Shown piece after piece: positions 22,624 to 32,325 of a DNA stretch of 64,000 nucleotides (positions are counted from its first letter, which is position 1; each line of letters begins with the position of its first letter). Below the pieces are notes generated by a model. It made no database searches and had not been told where the DNA came from. It worked only from the letters and a program-made list of their open reading frames with translations. Source of the stretch: Pseudoips prasinana (Eukaryota; Arthropoda; Insecta; Lepidoptera; Nolidae). The translations under genes were made by a program, and so were the position numbers. The stretch is taken from NCBI GenBank assembly GCA_951640165.1, contig OX621252.1, positions 28,665,934-28,729,933 of the forward strand, written 5' to 3'.

Positions 22624-22765
22624 GTAGGTATGAACATATCCATGTATCCTGAGTCTGAGTGTTATTATCTATATACGTATGTATTTACAAAAGAAGAGTA
22701 TTATAAGTAGTATATCAGTTATCTGGTTTCCATTATTCAAGCTGCACTTAGTTTGAGATCAGATC
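22624..22765 (+). mobile_element. SINE3, 5'-truncated
   Basis: Core CCTGAGTCTGAGTGTTATTA, then TACGTATGTATTTACAAAAG and AGTAGTATATCAGTTATCTG, ending in the CTGCACTTAGTTTG block. Confidence 0.85.
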
Positions 22766-22914
22766 AGAGTAATCTTCGGAAAGGCACAGTCATCTATAGA
22801 TGACAAACTAAAATGTACCCAGCATGCCTCAATCACGACTATGTAGTCGGACTGTCGATCAAATTAATAGTAGTGTTTTATTGCGTATCTACATGTATAT
22901 AAATTGTCTCCCTA

Positions 22915-23090
22915 TCACAGTAATATTATAAAGGCGAAATTTTGTGAGTGTATGAGTGTGTAAGTTTGTTACTATTTCACGTAAAAACTACCGGACGGAT
23001 TTTGATAAAACTTTGTTCTAATATAGCTTATATATATCTGTATAACACATAGGCTATAATTTACAAAGTTTAACAGCGGGGCACAGCTAG
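22915..23090 (+). mobile_element. HEL short form, complete
   Basis: Begins TCACAGTAATATTATAAAGG after an A and ends GGGGCACAGCTAG before a T. The interior includes the AAAACTACCGGACGGATTTT block common to this family. Confidence 0.85.
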
Positions 23091-23660
23091 TATTTAAATA
23101 TATCTGATATTATAGTCAGAAATATAGTAATTAAATGATCCAATCACTTTTGTCAGACTTCAAACCTAATTAACTTCTAACCTAGTATAGATACCAGTCT
23201 CTCACACAGATCATCATCACTTCTAATGTTAAGTTTACTGTTTATTGTTATCTTATGTCCTATGTAACCTTTCTGTGTGAGAGAGTAAATAAACAAATTA
23301 TTATTATTATTATAATTATTTTCAAGACTTATATAACCACCTACATACTCTTTGCACCACTAGCAAGTAACTAATAGATGTATTAACGTCTCCAGGTAAC
23401 AATTAACCTCAAAATAATCAAGTTCAGTAACAAGCATTTCGACATTTCATTTGTACTACAATGTAGGCGTCCTCCCTCGAACCCCCCTTTTAAGACGTTC
23501 AATTAACGCACTAATGTTTACAACGCACTTGCGTATTTACTTCATTAATGCTCTTACGTGTGTTTGAATGTGGTTCGTGAGATGCTCATTTTCTTGTACA
23601 TGTGGTGTGATATTATGCTCTTGGTATGATTATTTTTGGTATTAAGCTCTATATAGAGTA
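23091..23660. other. no strong feature
   Basis: A short (TTA)n tract at 23300-23325 follows TGTGAGAGAGTAAATAAACA and may be a retroposon 3' tail. The rest is unrecognised. Confidence 0.35.
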
Positions 23661-23661
23661 G

Positions 23662-24008
23662 AGGCTGCCTCGTTGGTCTAGCGGTAGCGTGTTCAACCGC
23701 AGAAAATGAGGTCCTGGGTTCAAATCCCGGGTCGGGCCAAAAAGAAATTTCTCTCAGGCCGAATACTGGAAGTTGGCGGTATTACACCCCCGTGCCTCGG
23801 AGAGCACGTAAAGCCGTCAGTCCTCTACCCGACCTCTTTCCGGTCGTGTCGCTAGTCGTCCCATCGGACCATGAGAATGATGGAATAGAAAGTGCCCCTG
23901 TGTTTGCGCACACATTGTGCACTACAATATGTCCTGCGAAATTGGCTGATCTCCATTGAGAATAGCCGCCGTGGCCGAAATTCGGCCGGGAAGACATCAT
24001 CATCATCA
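23662..24008 (+). mobile_element. SINE4, full length
   Basis: Head GGCTGCCTCGTTGGTCTAGC with B box GGGTTCAAATCCCGGGTCGG, body GGCGGTATTACACCCCCGTG and CTTTCCGGTCGTGTCGCTAG, ending CCGTGGCCGAAATTCGGCC and an (ATC)n tail. Confidence 0.88.
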
Positions 24009-24087
24009 GAGTAGAGGCGTAGTTTCCTTATCATCATTCGTTTCGTTAAAATGCTCTCTTCAACCCTCAATCAAATGAACGACACGT

Positions 24088-24180
24088 CTTTACATGTTTT
24101 TCGTTGGTCAAGCGGTAGCTGGTTCAAATGCAGGTTATGAGGTCCTGCGTTTAACTTCCGGGTCGGTCTATATAAATGAT
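24088..24180 (+). mobile_element. SINE4 head fragment
   Basis: TCGTTGGTCAAGCGGTAGCT to TGAGGTCCTGCGTTTAACTT and CCGGGTCGG: the tRNA-like head only, about 80 bp after the full copy. Confidence 0.7.
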
Positions 24181-24412
24181 TTTGAAAACTAACCCTATCA
24201 TGCATCTACCCGTCAGTAACCGCCATGAGTCGAGGTTCAAATCAATGTACATATGTAACATGACATTCTTCATAACCTTATGATAAATGGGTACCCCTGT
24301 GGTTTAAGCGATAGTCGTATATAGAGGTAAAGAAAAATACTTTGATCAGAAACTAAAAAAAAGAAAAGAACAATAAGGTTGCATACCATCGTCGTCTTTT
24401 TTGTTACCCATA

Positions 24413-24550
24413 TCCTACTAATTATAAATGCGAAAGTTTGTGAGTATGGATTTTGGTGAAACTTTGTAGTAATATAGCTTATATATCTGAGTAGCACATA
24501 GGCTATGATTTATAAATTTTAACGTGCGGAAGACCGCGATTCACAGCTAG
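24413..24550 (+). mobile_element. HEL short form, complete
   Basis: A|TCCTACTAATTATAAATGCG at the start, CACAGCTAG|T at the end, with internal shortening relative to 22915. Confidence 0.8.
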
Positions 24551-24596
24551 TCTATTAAATAAAAATAAGAACTCCTTAAATAACGTCTTAAAGGCA

Positions 24597-24805
24597 AATG
24601 AAATAAAATAAATATAAAAAGCTTTTATTCACGTAGACTTTAAAACGCGCCTGTAAATAGTCAGAACATGTTTGTAGTAATATAATTACTCGTAAGTACA
24701 CATAATTATTCCTGGTTACATAAATATTTCGGTACATGGATTGTATGAAAACATTTATAAAATTTATTTTATAATAGTTATGATATTTCACTAGTTTGTA
24801 TTAAA
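24597..24805 (-). mobile_element. L-A LINE/retroposon 3' end
   Basis: The plus strand reads TTTTATTCACGTAGACTTTA, then AATAGTCAGAACATGTTTGT and GTACATGGATTGTATGAAAA. On the minus strand the end reads AATAAAAG and runs into an A-rich tail. Copies lie at 33165, 52886 and 57365. Confidence 0.7.
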
Positions 24806-25126
24806 GAGCACCGCGTTCAATTTTTTTTTTTAATTTCTTGGTGTTGAACTTCCAAATGGCCCTGGTAATAAACAGCTTAAAACAAAATACACGGATTGCA
24901 AAAGTAAAAAAATATATATATTATTTACGCTCAATTTTTAAACTTTGAGCTGGTTTACTGTGTGTGTCTTTATAATTAATTGACTGTATTCGAGAAACTG
25001 TATTAAATAAATATCGTAGTTTTGTATATTTGCAATGTTTCAACTGACGATTTTACAAACCCATGTTATTTTTTTGTGTTTCAATCAAAACTTTATAGGT
25101 ACACATGGCTACATATCAAGCTATAC
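24806..25126. other. no feature recognised
   Basis: AT-rich sequence between an L-A 3' end and a Helitron-like repeat. Confidence 0.35.
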
Positions 25127-25127
25127 A

Positions 25128-25448
25128 TCTATACATATAATAAAATCGTAGAAAAGTCGAAACTGTACAATAAATATTTTTTTTAAAGGTTACCTGGGGC
25201 GTTATCTGCAGGCGAAATCGAAGGCAAAAATATAGTTTTTAGAATATTTGTCTGTGTGTCTGTTTGTCTGTATGTATGTCCGGGCTAAACTCAAAAAGTA
25301 CTGCATGGATTTACTTCAATTTTTTTATGAATATTACTAAGAGGTCGGGTCAACACATAGGCTACATATTATCACGCTATAACCTACGGGGGAAGAGCTG
25401 TGATAATTTATAAAATTAAACGCGGGTAAAACCGCGGGGCACAGCTAG
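25128..25448 (+). mobile_element. HEL long form, complete
   Basis: A|TCTATACATATAATAAAATC at the start, CGGGGCACAGCTAG|T at the end; orientation opposite to the 18971, 26599 and 38583 copies. Confidence 0.85.
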
Positions 25449-25923
25449 TTTCCAATATAAGCTGACCTGTAATTGTATGGAAATCCTATACAACGCGAGA
25501 TTAGTATACACTGGAAATATATAGTTTGATGTGTAGCCGTGTGTACAGCCAATTTGTCCTATCCTCAAATAGTTAGTAGTTATGTACATAACAAATACAA
25601 ATATTGACAAATAACGCGTTATACTTTGACTATTAGATAAGTAATGGAATCAGGCGTTACTTTGCGGAAATCCATAACAATCAAAATACAAAATCAATAT
25701 TTAGTGTTAATTCCGCTAATTGTCAGTTTAATCATGCTGGGATGCAATTTGCACCGCCCTCCCGCCCGCAAAAATGTGCACATGCAAGAAGGACAATATA
25801 AAAAGCAAATTACATGCGCCAGTACGATACCCAACACGTGTTTCGGTCCTCCACGGACCATTCTCAAGGGCTGCTAACTCGTCGAGTGCTCGAAGGAGAC
25901 TAAAAGCCAACGAGGCGAGCGCT

Positions 25924-25933
25924 CTTTTATATA
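25924..25933 (-). promoter_or_regulatory. TATA-box-like, left arm
   Basis: Minus strand TATATAAAAG, mirror of the right-arm site, with AGCGCTCGCCTCGTTGGC downstream. Transcription from it would run outward to the left. Confidence 0.4.
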
Positions 25934-26166
25934 CTACCAACCGCATGGACAATTATTTCTAACTACCCCCAAATATTCGTAGTAAAGGAGATGAAACTAA
26001 ATTTGTTTGGTCATGTGTTTCCGGTTATGTGTGTTGGAACAATTAGAAATATTAAAACATAGCAGTAATAGTTCTGCATTGTTGAATGACCAAACAAATT
26101 TAGTTTCATCTCCTTTACTACGAATATTTGGGGGTAGTTAGAAATAATTGTCCATGCGGTTGGTAG

Positions 26167-26176
26167 TATATAAAAG
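26167..26176 (+). promoter_or_regulatory. TATA-box-like, right arm
   Basis: TATATAAAAG is followed about 25-30 bases later by TTTTAGTCTCC, an initiator-like segment. Transcription would run outward to the right. Confidence 0.4.
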
Positions 26177-26598
26177 AGCGCTCGCCTCGTTGGCTTTTAG
26201 TCTCCTTCGAGCACTCGACGAGTTAGCAGCCCTTGAGAATGGTCCGTGGAGGACCGAAACACGTGTTGGGTATCGTACTGGCGCATGTAATTTGCTTTTT
26301 ATATTGTCCTTCTTGCATGTGCACATTTTTGCGGGCGGGAGGGCGGTGCAAATTGCATCCCAGCATGATTAAACTGACAATTAGCGGAATTAACACTAAA
26401 TATTGATTTTGTATTTTGATTACTTTGACTATTTCCAAGTATTCCCTCGTAACATGAGAGAATCTCTACTTTTGGACAAATTTTGTGGTCTAGCAAATAA
26501 CCAATTAGTGGGTAACGTCCCAAAGCAAATATTTATTAGACCCACGCGTATTTATTTGTATTTGGTCTGGATATTCTTTTGGTTGTAATATATTTTAA

Positions 26599-26909
26599 CT
26601 AGCTGTGCCCCGCGGTTTTACCCGCGTTAAACTTTATAAATTATCACAGCTCCTCCCCCGTAGGTGATAGCGTGATAATATGTAGCCTATATGTTGAACC
26701 GACCTCTTAGTAATATTCATGCAAATTGAAGTAAATCCATGCAGCACTTTTAGAGTTTATCCCGGACATACATACAGACACACAGACAAAAATTCTAAAA
26801 ACTATATTTTTGGCTTCTATGTCAACTGTAGATCACGCCCCAAGAATTCTTTTTTAAAAATATTCAATGTACAGTTTTGACTTTCCTACGATTTTATTAT
26901 ATGTATAGA
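26599..26909 (-). mobile_element. HEL long form, complete
   Basis: Plus-strand left end CTAGCTGTGCCCCGCGGTTT after a T-complement-compatible A; right end ATTTTATTATATGTATAGA before T. Minus-strand insertion is A|TC...CTAG|T. Confidence 0.85.
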
Positions 26910-26928
26910 TAACATTTTCTTAATAGAG

Positions 26929-26975
26929 ACGACAGCATATTCAGCTACCCCAATCTGACAAATTTATTTTATAGA
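26929..26975. mobile_element. MITE-M1 left-half fragment
   Basis: CAGCATATTCAGCTACCCCA and ATCTGACAAATTTATTTTAT match one end of MITE-M1. The other end is missing. Confidence 0.65.
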
Positions 26976-27219
26976 ATCTCAACAATGGGAACTATAAAGT
27001 TAATCGTCCGGCGGGTATCAGTCGGCCATGTTTGTAGAAAACAAAGCCGATGGAGAATACCTACATCCTCCGGAAGGGTGTGAGCAAGGGAATCCTAAAT
27101 TTGATCTGCCAGTATGTATCGTTCGTAGCTTAACGCAGAGCGCCTACCCTGGATTAGTAGATGGTGCAGGTTCGAGACCCGCCGGACGGTTAAATTTATG
27201 ATTTCCCATTGTTGAGATT
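26976..27219. mobile_element. MITE with AATCTCAACAATGGGA ends enclosing a tRNA-like segment
   Basis: AATCTCAACAATGGGA at the left is mirrored by TCCCATTGTTGAGATT at the right (TTCCC on the plus strand). The inverted similarity continues into CGTCCGGCGGG / CCCGCCGGACG. A tRNA-like fold occupies 27119-27189. Confidence 0.7.
27119..27189 (+). other. tRNA-like sequence (probable tRNA-derived relic)
   Basis: A 71-nt cloverleaf can be drawn. The acceptor TCGTTCG pairs with CGGACGG using two G-T pairs. The D stem is GCTT/GAGC. The T arm has B box GGTTCGAGACC with one mismatched pair. The anticodon stem is only four clear pairs and the loop is nine bases, so a working tRNA is unlikely. Confidence 0.4.
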
Positions 27220-27221
27220 AG

Positions 27222-27472
27222 ATTAATGCTTTGTGTTGCGTATTATGCTATACAATGTATTATATTATTAATAATATTTTATTAGAGTTACATAATTTCA
27301 TATATCATAATTATGTTTTTATTATCATTATAGTTTTTTTTCTTTTAACATTAGATACCTATTAGCTTTAGCTTTAGCATGTCAATACAAATAATTAGTC
27401 ACTAAATTATGTTTATTATGCTCTAGGTTGGTATTAAATTTTGACATTGATGAGTGGGGAATTAATTCCATA
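27222..27472. other. no feature recognised
   Basis: AT-rich sequence between two elements. Confidence 0.35.
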
Positions 27473-27473
27473 A

Positions 27474-27840
27474 TATTCTAGGACGTTAATTACACACGGC
27501 CACCTGAGTCCAAACTAAGCAGAGCTTGTACTATGGGAACCAGATAATTGATATACTGCATAATAATATACTACTTTTCTTATGTAATTACAGACTTATA
27601 TAGATAACTAGCTATGCCCCGCGGTTTTACCCGCGTTAAAATTTATACATTGTGGCCTATGTGTTATTTGGATATAAGCTTTATTACGATAAAGTTTCGC
27701 CTTTATAATATTAGTGTCATTGCACCCAGACTCAAGACCAACAGACATGTTCATGCACACAAATTTCTGACCTGGGTGGGAATCGAACCCACACGACCTG
27801 TGGCGTAAAAAACAAGCATTTTCCAACCACGCCAAGCGGC
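27474..27840 (-). mobile_element. SINE3 split by a Helitron-like insert
   Basis: The 3' portion (GGACGTTAATTACACACGGC on the plus strand) runs to 27607, and the head portion runs 27720-27840 (GGTGGGAATCGAACCCAC, CCACGCCAAGCGGCCCG). Joining the two sides rebuilds GGTGCAATTATCTATATAAG, the normal SINE3 interior. Confidence 0.9.
27608..27719 (-). mobile_element. HEL short form nested in SINE3, precise A/T insertion
   Basis: The minus strand runs TGACACTAATATTATAAAGG ... GGGGCATAGCTAG, with A before and T after. The host SINE is continuous across it with no duplicated bases. Its 5' dinucleotide is TG, not TC. Confidence 0.9.
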
Positions 27841-27930
27841 CCGTTCATTCCATAGTCTAACTGTAGAACCAATTCTGAACATGGTTTTATGATAATAGGA
27901 CTTTTTACGTAAAGTTTACAGTAAGCCTAA

Positions 27931-28168
27931 GGGCCAGCGCAGACAGAGAGGCGCGCAGCGGAGAGGATTTAATTAAGACACTAGAAAATCAACTGTAAAA
28001 TTATTTAAATAAAGTGCATGTATGCTTGAACATTATGATGCGCGAGGCTGCGCGAGCATTTTGTCAGGTTCAAGCATATATCCACTTTATTCCTATAGCT
28101 ATAAAGTTGATTTTCTAGTGCCTTAATAAAATCCTCTCCGCTGCGCTCCTCTCTGTCTGCGCTGACCC
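27931..28168. mobile_element. Harbinger-type MITE with TAA duplications
   Basis: Ends GGGCCAGCGCAGACAGAGAG and its inverse GCGCTGACCC; arms pair for about 100 bases (ACTAGAAAATCAACT, GCATGTATGCTTGAAC). TAA occurs at 27928-27930 and 28169-28171. A 3-bp TWA duplication with GGG/GGC termini is typical of PIF/Harbinger. No transposase. Confidence 0.85.
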
Positions 28169-28404
28169 TAAGACGCAGACCACTCGACCAATTGAAGACC
28201 AGAGATGATGGTCAATCAGACGAGTGGATTGCGTCTGACAGATGCACATAACGCCCCTAAAACGAGACCTTCCTATTCATTTTCACGTCTTCAGCCGGTT
28301 TGAGTTTGATAGTGGACTAAGTTCCACAAAAGAGTTGGAGAGATATGTCATAATCAGCACGCTTGGCAGACTGGTTGATGATCGCAATATGATAATGAGA
28401 GAGG

Positions 28405-28510
28405 TTCAAACTCAAAATTCATTTATTCCGTGAAAAATTATGTGGAATCGTAATTTCTTTCCCTACCGTGCCGTGCATGACGTGGCAGCTACTGAGAAAC
28501 ACTGTCAGAA
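28405..28510 (-). mobile_element. L-B LINE/retroposon 3' end fragment
   Basis: Plus strand CAAAATTCATTTATTCCGTG and GACGTGGCAGCTACTGAGAA match 49990-50275 and the inverse of 32326-32670. Confidence 0.75.
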
Positions 28511-29305
28511 AACTATATTAGATTATATTAGAATGTTATATTAGAGGGAGTAGATGTTATGACATTTAAATTATTTGAGTAGCGTAATAAAACACCAACA
28601 GTTTCGTGTAAAATATAAAATAGCCAGCGTCGATTGTTGATAATAAAAATAAAACAAAAATTTTTCTATAATCACCTCAGACGAATTTAAAAACCGAATT
28701 CAATTTCCATCAACGTCGAAAACAAATACCAAAATTAGTTTTACGCTTAAAAACACAAACTATTTGGACGGATTACTGTAAATGGTAAAGAATTCACTAG
28801 CCCTCGTATGGACAAAAGTTTTGTATTTTTCCAATCAAAATTGTCAACGAGTTTGAATAAATCGTGCTAAAGTTGAATTCAATTTGGCGACAACACAAAC
28901 TTTGTTAGTTCCAAAGCACATGGGACAAACGTATAAAATTGTAAGTTCTGAACGTACGTAGAATGGCTGTTTAGGGATCTGCAATAAAGCAAAAGTTTTG
29001 GCAATCCGTTTAGTTTTAAGACTGGCTGTATGTAATTGGTATGCCAATATATTGCCTTTTTGTTTTCAATCTTTATACTTTTCTCAGTTATTTGAAGACT
29101 ATTTTTGCCTGCCATTTTAATCCCTTACAAGTCACATACTACACAATTTGTATATGTATTTACTAGCCGGTATACATAACGGAATTTTAAACAAAAATTA
29201 AATTTAAATGATCATGTTAGTGATAATCATGTTGTTTCATTATTTGACAAGTTTTAGTATGACTATTATTGGTAATACGCGACTAAATTCATTTAATAAT
29301 AATAA
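28511..29305. other. no feature recognised
   Basis: Unique-looking. A minus-strand frame of 78 codons (28879-29115) has no recognised domain and no family match. Confidence 0.35.
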
Positions 29306-29306
29306 C

Positions 29307-29560
29307 GGGCCGGTTGGCGTGGTTAATAGAAGTTGTAGGTTCGATTCCCACCCAGGACAGATATATTTTTATGCATAAACACGTCTGTTTTTCCTGAGTC
29401 TGGGTTATTATCTATATAAGTATGTATTTACAAAAGAAAAGTAGTATATGTAGTATATCAGTTATCTGGTACGTAGTACATCGGCTTGCTACTAGGAGCT
29501 ATGCTTAGTTTCATCAGGATCAGGATCAGAGGCCGTGTGTGAATAATATCAATTTTGAAT
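29307..29560 (+). mobile_element. SINE3, full length
   Basis: Head GGGCCGGTTGGCGTGG with B box GGTTCGATTCCCACC, core TTTTTCCTGAGTCTGGG, then TATATAAGTATGTATTTACA and the 3' GGCCGTGTGTGAATAAT end. The anticodon region of the head is shortened. Confidence 0.9.
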
Positions 29561-29854
29561 AGTAAGTTGGATATATATTTGGTTTAGTTTAGTCAGCGTT
29601 GGTCAGATGTGGTCACTGATATATACTTTAGTAATAGCCGCATTCAGCAATAGATCACTCAGCAGCGGTTGCCTCGCAATTACAAGGATTGTATCCACTT
29701 AAATTTACCCTCGGTTGCACTAAATACTATTTGTACAGTCGGCGACATAAGTATATATAATTTATTGCTTGTAAATTTTGATTGAGTGTATACGTCACTA
29801 ACAGTACTAGCTATATGTTTGTTACGTACCAGCCTTAATTGTGTGAGGCGCTCA

Positions 29855-30110
29855 TAGCCAGATGCTCTCACCGATCCGTAAGTGATTGGCGAGGTTAAGC
29901 AACTAGGCTCGCGGTCAGTCCATAGATGGGTGACCGCCAAAGTGGTTTAATTTGTGAGCGTCTCCGTGCTTCGGAGGGCACGTTAAGCTGTCGGTCCCGG
30001 TTGTACATTAGGCAACAGTCGTTAAGCCATGTCAGAGGCCTACTGGGCGGCTTGAACAACTCTGACACCAGGGTAACCACTGCCCATACGATAAGTAAGT
30101 AAGTAAGCCT
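29855..30110 (+). mobile_element. 5S-SINE, best copy
   Basis: The head CCGTAAGTGATTGGCGAGGT, TAAGCAACTAGGCTCGCGGT, CAGTCCATAGATGGGTGACC closely follows 5S rRNA (GTTAAGCAAC, GGTCAGTAC, GATGGGTGACCGC). The body CACGTTAAGCTGTCGGTCCC and GGCCTACTGGGCGGCTTGAA leads to GGTAACCACTGCCCATACGA and an AAGT repeat tail. Confidence 0.92.
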
Positions 30111-30317
30111 TAATTGTTGCAGCCAGTTATTAGAATAATTCAAGTACATGTACACTGAAAAATCGAATATTAAATAGAGATAAAGGATCAAGTCGAGTAT
30201 TGTGATTAAACATGAGGTGGTTTTACGGCATTCAACTTTGCATTTTTTAAGAAAATGTCACCGTACTAGTATATTTGTGTCGTGGAGGCTAGTATCTTTC
30301 CTGGAATATAACGTGTT

Positions 30318-30408
30318 CATACACAGAAATATCTGTCCTGGGTGGGATTCGAACCCAAGACCTGCGGCGTGAAAGGCAAGCAATTACCAACCACGCCAAC
30401 CGGCCTGT
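30318..30408 (-). mobile_element. SINE3 head fragment
   Basis: Plus strand ATATCTGTCCTGGGTGGGAT, TCGAACCC, CTGCGGCGTGAAAGGCAAGC and CACGCCAACCGGCC are the inverse of the tRNA-like head. Confidence 0.85.
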
Positions 30409-30612
30409 CTAATTTGGTATACATCTTAGCTCCAAACATCAAATAAAACAATATTAAATTTTAAAACTTCATATCCCAGAGCAAAAATCGGTATTTATGG
30501 GAAATTAGTGAAGTGTACAGGCAGCTCGTTCTCCAACAATATCTAAAAGCTAGTCAGAGAACACTATTTGTTTGTAGAATATATGGTTCATGAAGTATTT
30601 ATTTAATTTATT

Positions 30613-30850
30613 GGAACGAAGTTCCTTATCGCGCGTTGCGAAAGACGGAAAAAATTAAGTTACGATACTTTTTACTTTCTTTTATTATTACTAAAATTGA
30701 GCCTACTTATTAAGTTTATATTACATTATATTTGATAATATTAAAAAAAATATAATATTATAACTTAAAAAAAATAAATTTTATTACTATTCCTTCACTA
30801 ATTAATCGAAAGGAACTTCGTTCCATCCGGGTGTCCCTTGAGACCTCTAA
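30613..30850. mobile_element. MITE-T copy 2 with a different interior
   Basis: Ends TTGGAACGAAGTTCCTTATC and AAGGAACTTCGTTCCATCCG, GGTGTCCCTTGAGACC match copies 1 and 3. The middle (AT-rich, 30660-30800) is unrelated to theirs. Confidence 0.7.
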
Positions 30851-31188
30851 AGTTCTTTTTTGTTTTTTTAGACAATTTTGGTACATCCTTATTCCACAAC
30901 TACTGCTATAAGTTCTTGTTAAGCTCCTATATATCCCTCCTAAGGTTGTCAGGAAGATATCGCATTATGCGATTAGACCTCCCTTTGTACAACTTGTCTG
31001 TGTAATATTTCATGTCTTAAGTGTTCTTGTGGTGTCCAAAAAGAGTATTCTATTATATAATAAATTATTATTTATCCCGCGTAACACTTAATAATCAATA
31101 GTGAAATATAAGTTCAAATAGTCAAATACATATGCGAACAAGAATTCTTCTCAAAATATAGATAATATTTATTTAAGGCATCTTTTAG
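30851..31188. other. no feature recognised
   Basis: AT-rich sequence between a MITE and a SINE1 body. Confidence 0.35.
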
Positions 31189-31189
31189 A

Positions 31190-31337
31190 TGTCGTGTCCA
31201 ATTTCCGCGCCGGACAACTATTTGTGTGACCCATAAATAGTTGTACGGAATCTGGGTGTAATTTGTGTCTGTCTATTATATGTTTGTAAAGTACCCCGCG
31301 ACACAGGGATTACACTTCATTGTGCGGGTGTTGTTTT
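31190..31337 (+). mobile_element. SINE1, 5'-truncated
   Basis: It starts at TGTCGTGTCC within the head and includes CGCGCCGGACAACTATTTG, CCCATAAATAGTTGTACGGA and GTAAAGTACCCCGCGACACA, ending GTGCGGGTGTTG plus T-run. Confidence 0.88.
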
Positions 31338-31339
31338 TT

Positions 31340-32325
31340 TTTTAATAATAAACAAAAAGCCGCACAGGTATGCGTTTGACTACCTATTAGGATTACTATT
31401 GACATACCCTGGAACGTAGCTTTTAAACTAATTAACTATCAATCTATTCGTGGTCAGCTCTAGCTCGTCCTGTCCTCTAATTCCTTTCACAATGTTTGTT
31501 ATAAATGTATCATACCACATCTAGTGTGCCAACATCTTTCCTTTTCTCTTCTATCATTTCCAGCACTTCTTTATTTGTTATCTCTCAATCTCCATCTATT
31601 TTTCTATATCTTTACATAAAAAAATAAGAAATATCTTTAGCTTTTAAACCTGGATACCACTTGCCCACCGAATTTATGACACACAGAATATTATACTAGC
31701 ATGTTATTAAATTTTTAATATCCGTAAAAAAGTAAAAAACATCCACGTCAATCATTTTAAATTCCGAAAATTCGATGCAAAATTTAATTAAAAGCCACCA
31801 GGCGCTCATTTTAACGATAAATTCTGCTTCACAGAAATTAACATCGTAACGTTCACGACTGTACACAACCGCACTCGGGCGGAGGAAATTATAGTTAATG
31901 GATTTGGACTTCCAGCAATATTGATGCATAATTGCATCATGGCCTCTACCACATCAAATTTTAATATCGTTTCATATAAAATTTTAAATTCAACGTAGAA
32001 GCCATTTAGATACGACCGTACACTTGCTTATAATAGAAATAGTATTAGATAAAAAGTACATTTTCGACATAATGATTCATGCTTAGAAAAAACCTTTGGT
32101 AAAGTTAGTAATATTTTTGAGTTAATTTTAATAATAATTTAATCAAAACAAAGAGGCTGTATTTGAGTAAGCTGGTAGGATAAATATTTATTAATTAATT
32201 CTACAAATACAGCACTGCGATATAAATACTAGATATAACCATAACCTTGTCTCCCCAAAATTAGTAACTCTTTTATGGAACAATGTAGGTATAAAATTCT
32301 TAAAAAATCGATAATATAGAGAAAT
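31340..32325. other. no supported feature
   Basis: A minus-strand frame of 77 codons (31696-31929) has no recognised domain. The rest is AT-rich with no family match. Confidence 0.35.

Larger units (their letters stand above)
25622..26433. mobile_element. 743-bp perfect inverted repeat inside a 13-bp direct repeat
   Basis: Two arms of 336 bp (25679-26014 and 26086-26421) are exact reverse complements by eye, with a 71-bp spacer. The direct repeat TACTTTGACTATT lies at 25622-25634 and 26421-26433, like a target duplication. A 44-bp segment (25635-25678) is present only on the left. Each arm has a TATA box and the segment GGTCCGTGGAGGACCGAAAC. The arms are GC-richer than the surroundings. Open frames of 62 and 74 codons occur in each arm, but they are mirror copies and show no known protein. 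Inverted terminal copies with a one-sided extension and variable target duplications recall Penelope-like elements; that assignment is speculative. Confidence 0.85.

Noticed and set aside
26235..26275. True hammerhead ribozyme in the inverted repeat
   Set aside because: Only stem II and GAAA fit. The required CUGANGA box is not intact (CTTGAGAAT), so I keep it as a hypothesis and not a feature.
25774..26372. Paired 62- and 74-codon frames in the inverted repeat as genes
   Set aside because: They are mirror copies forced by the palindrome, low in any recognisable domain, and overlap on opposite strands.
28879..29115. 78-codon minus-strand frame as a gene
   Set aside because: No domain, no composition shift against the flanks and no splice or promoter support was seen.
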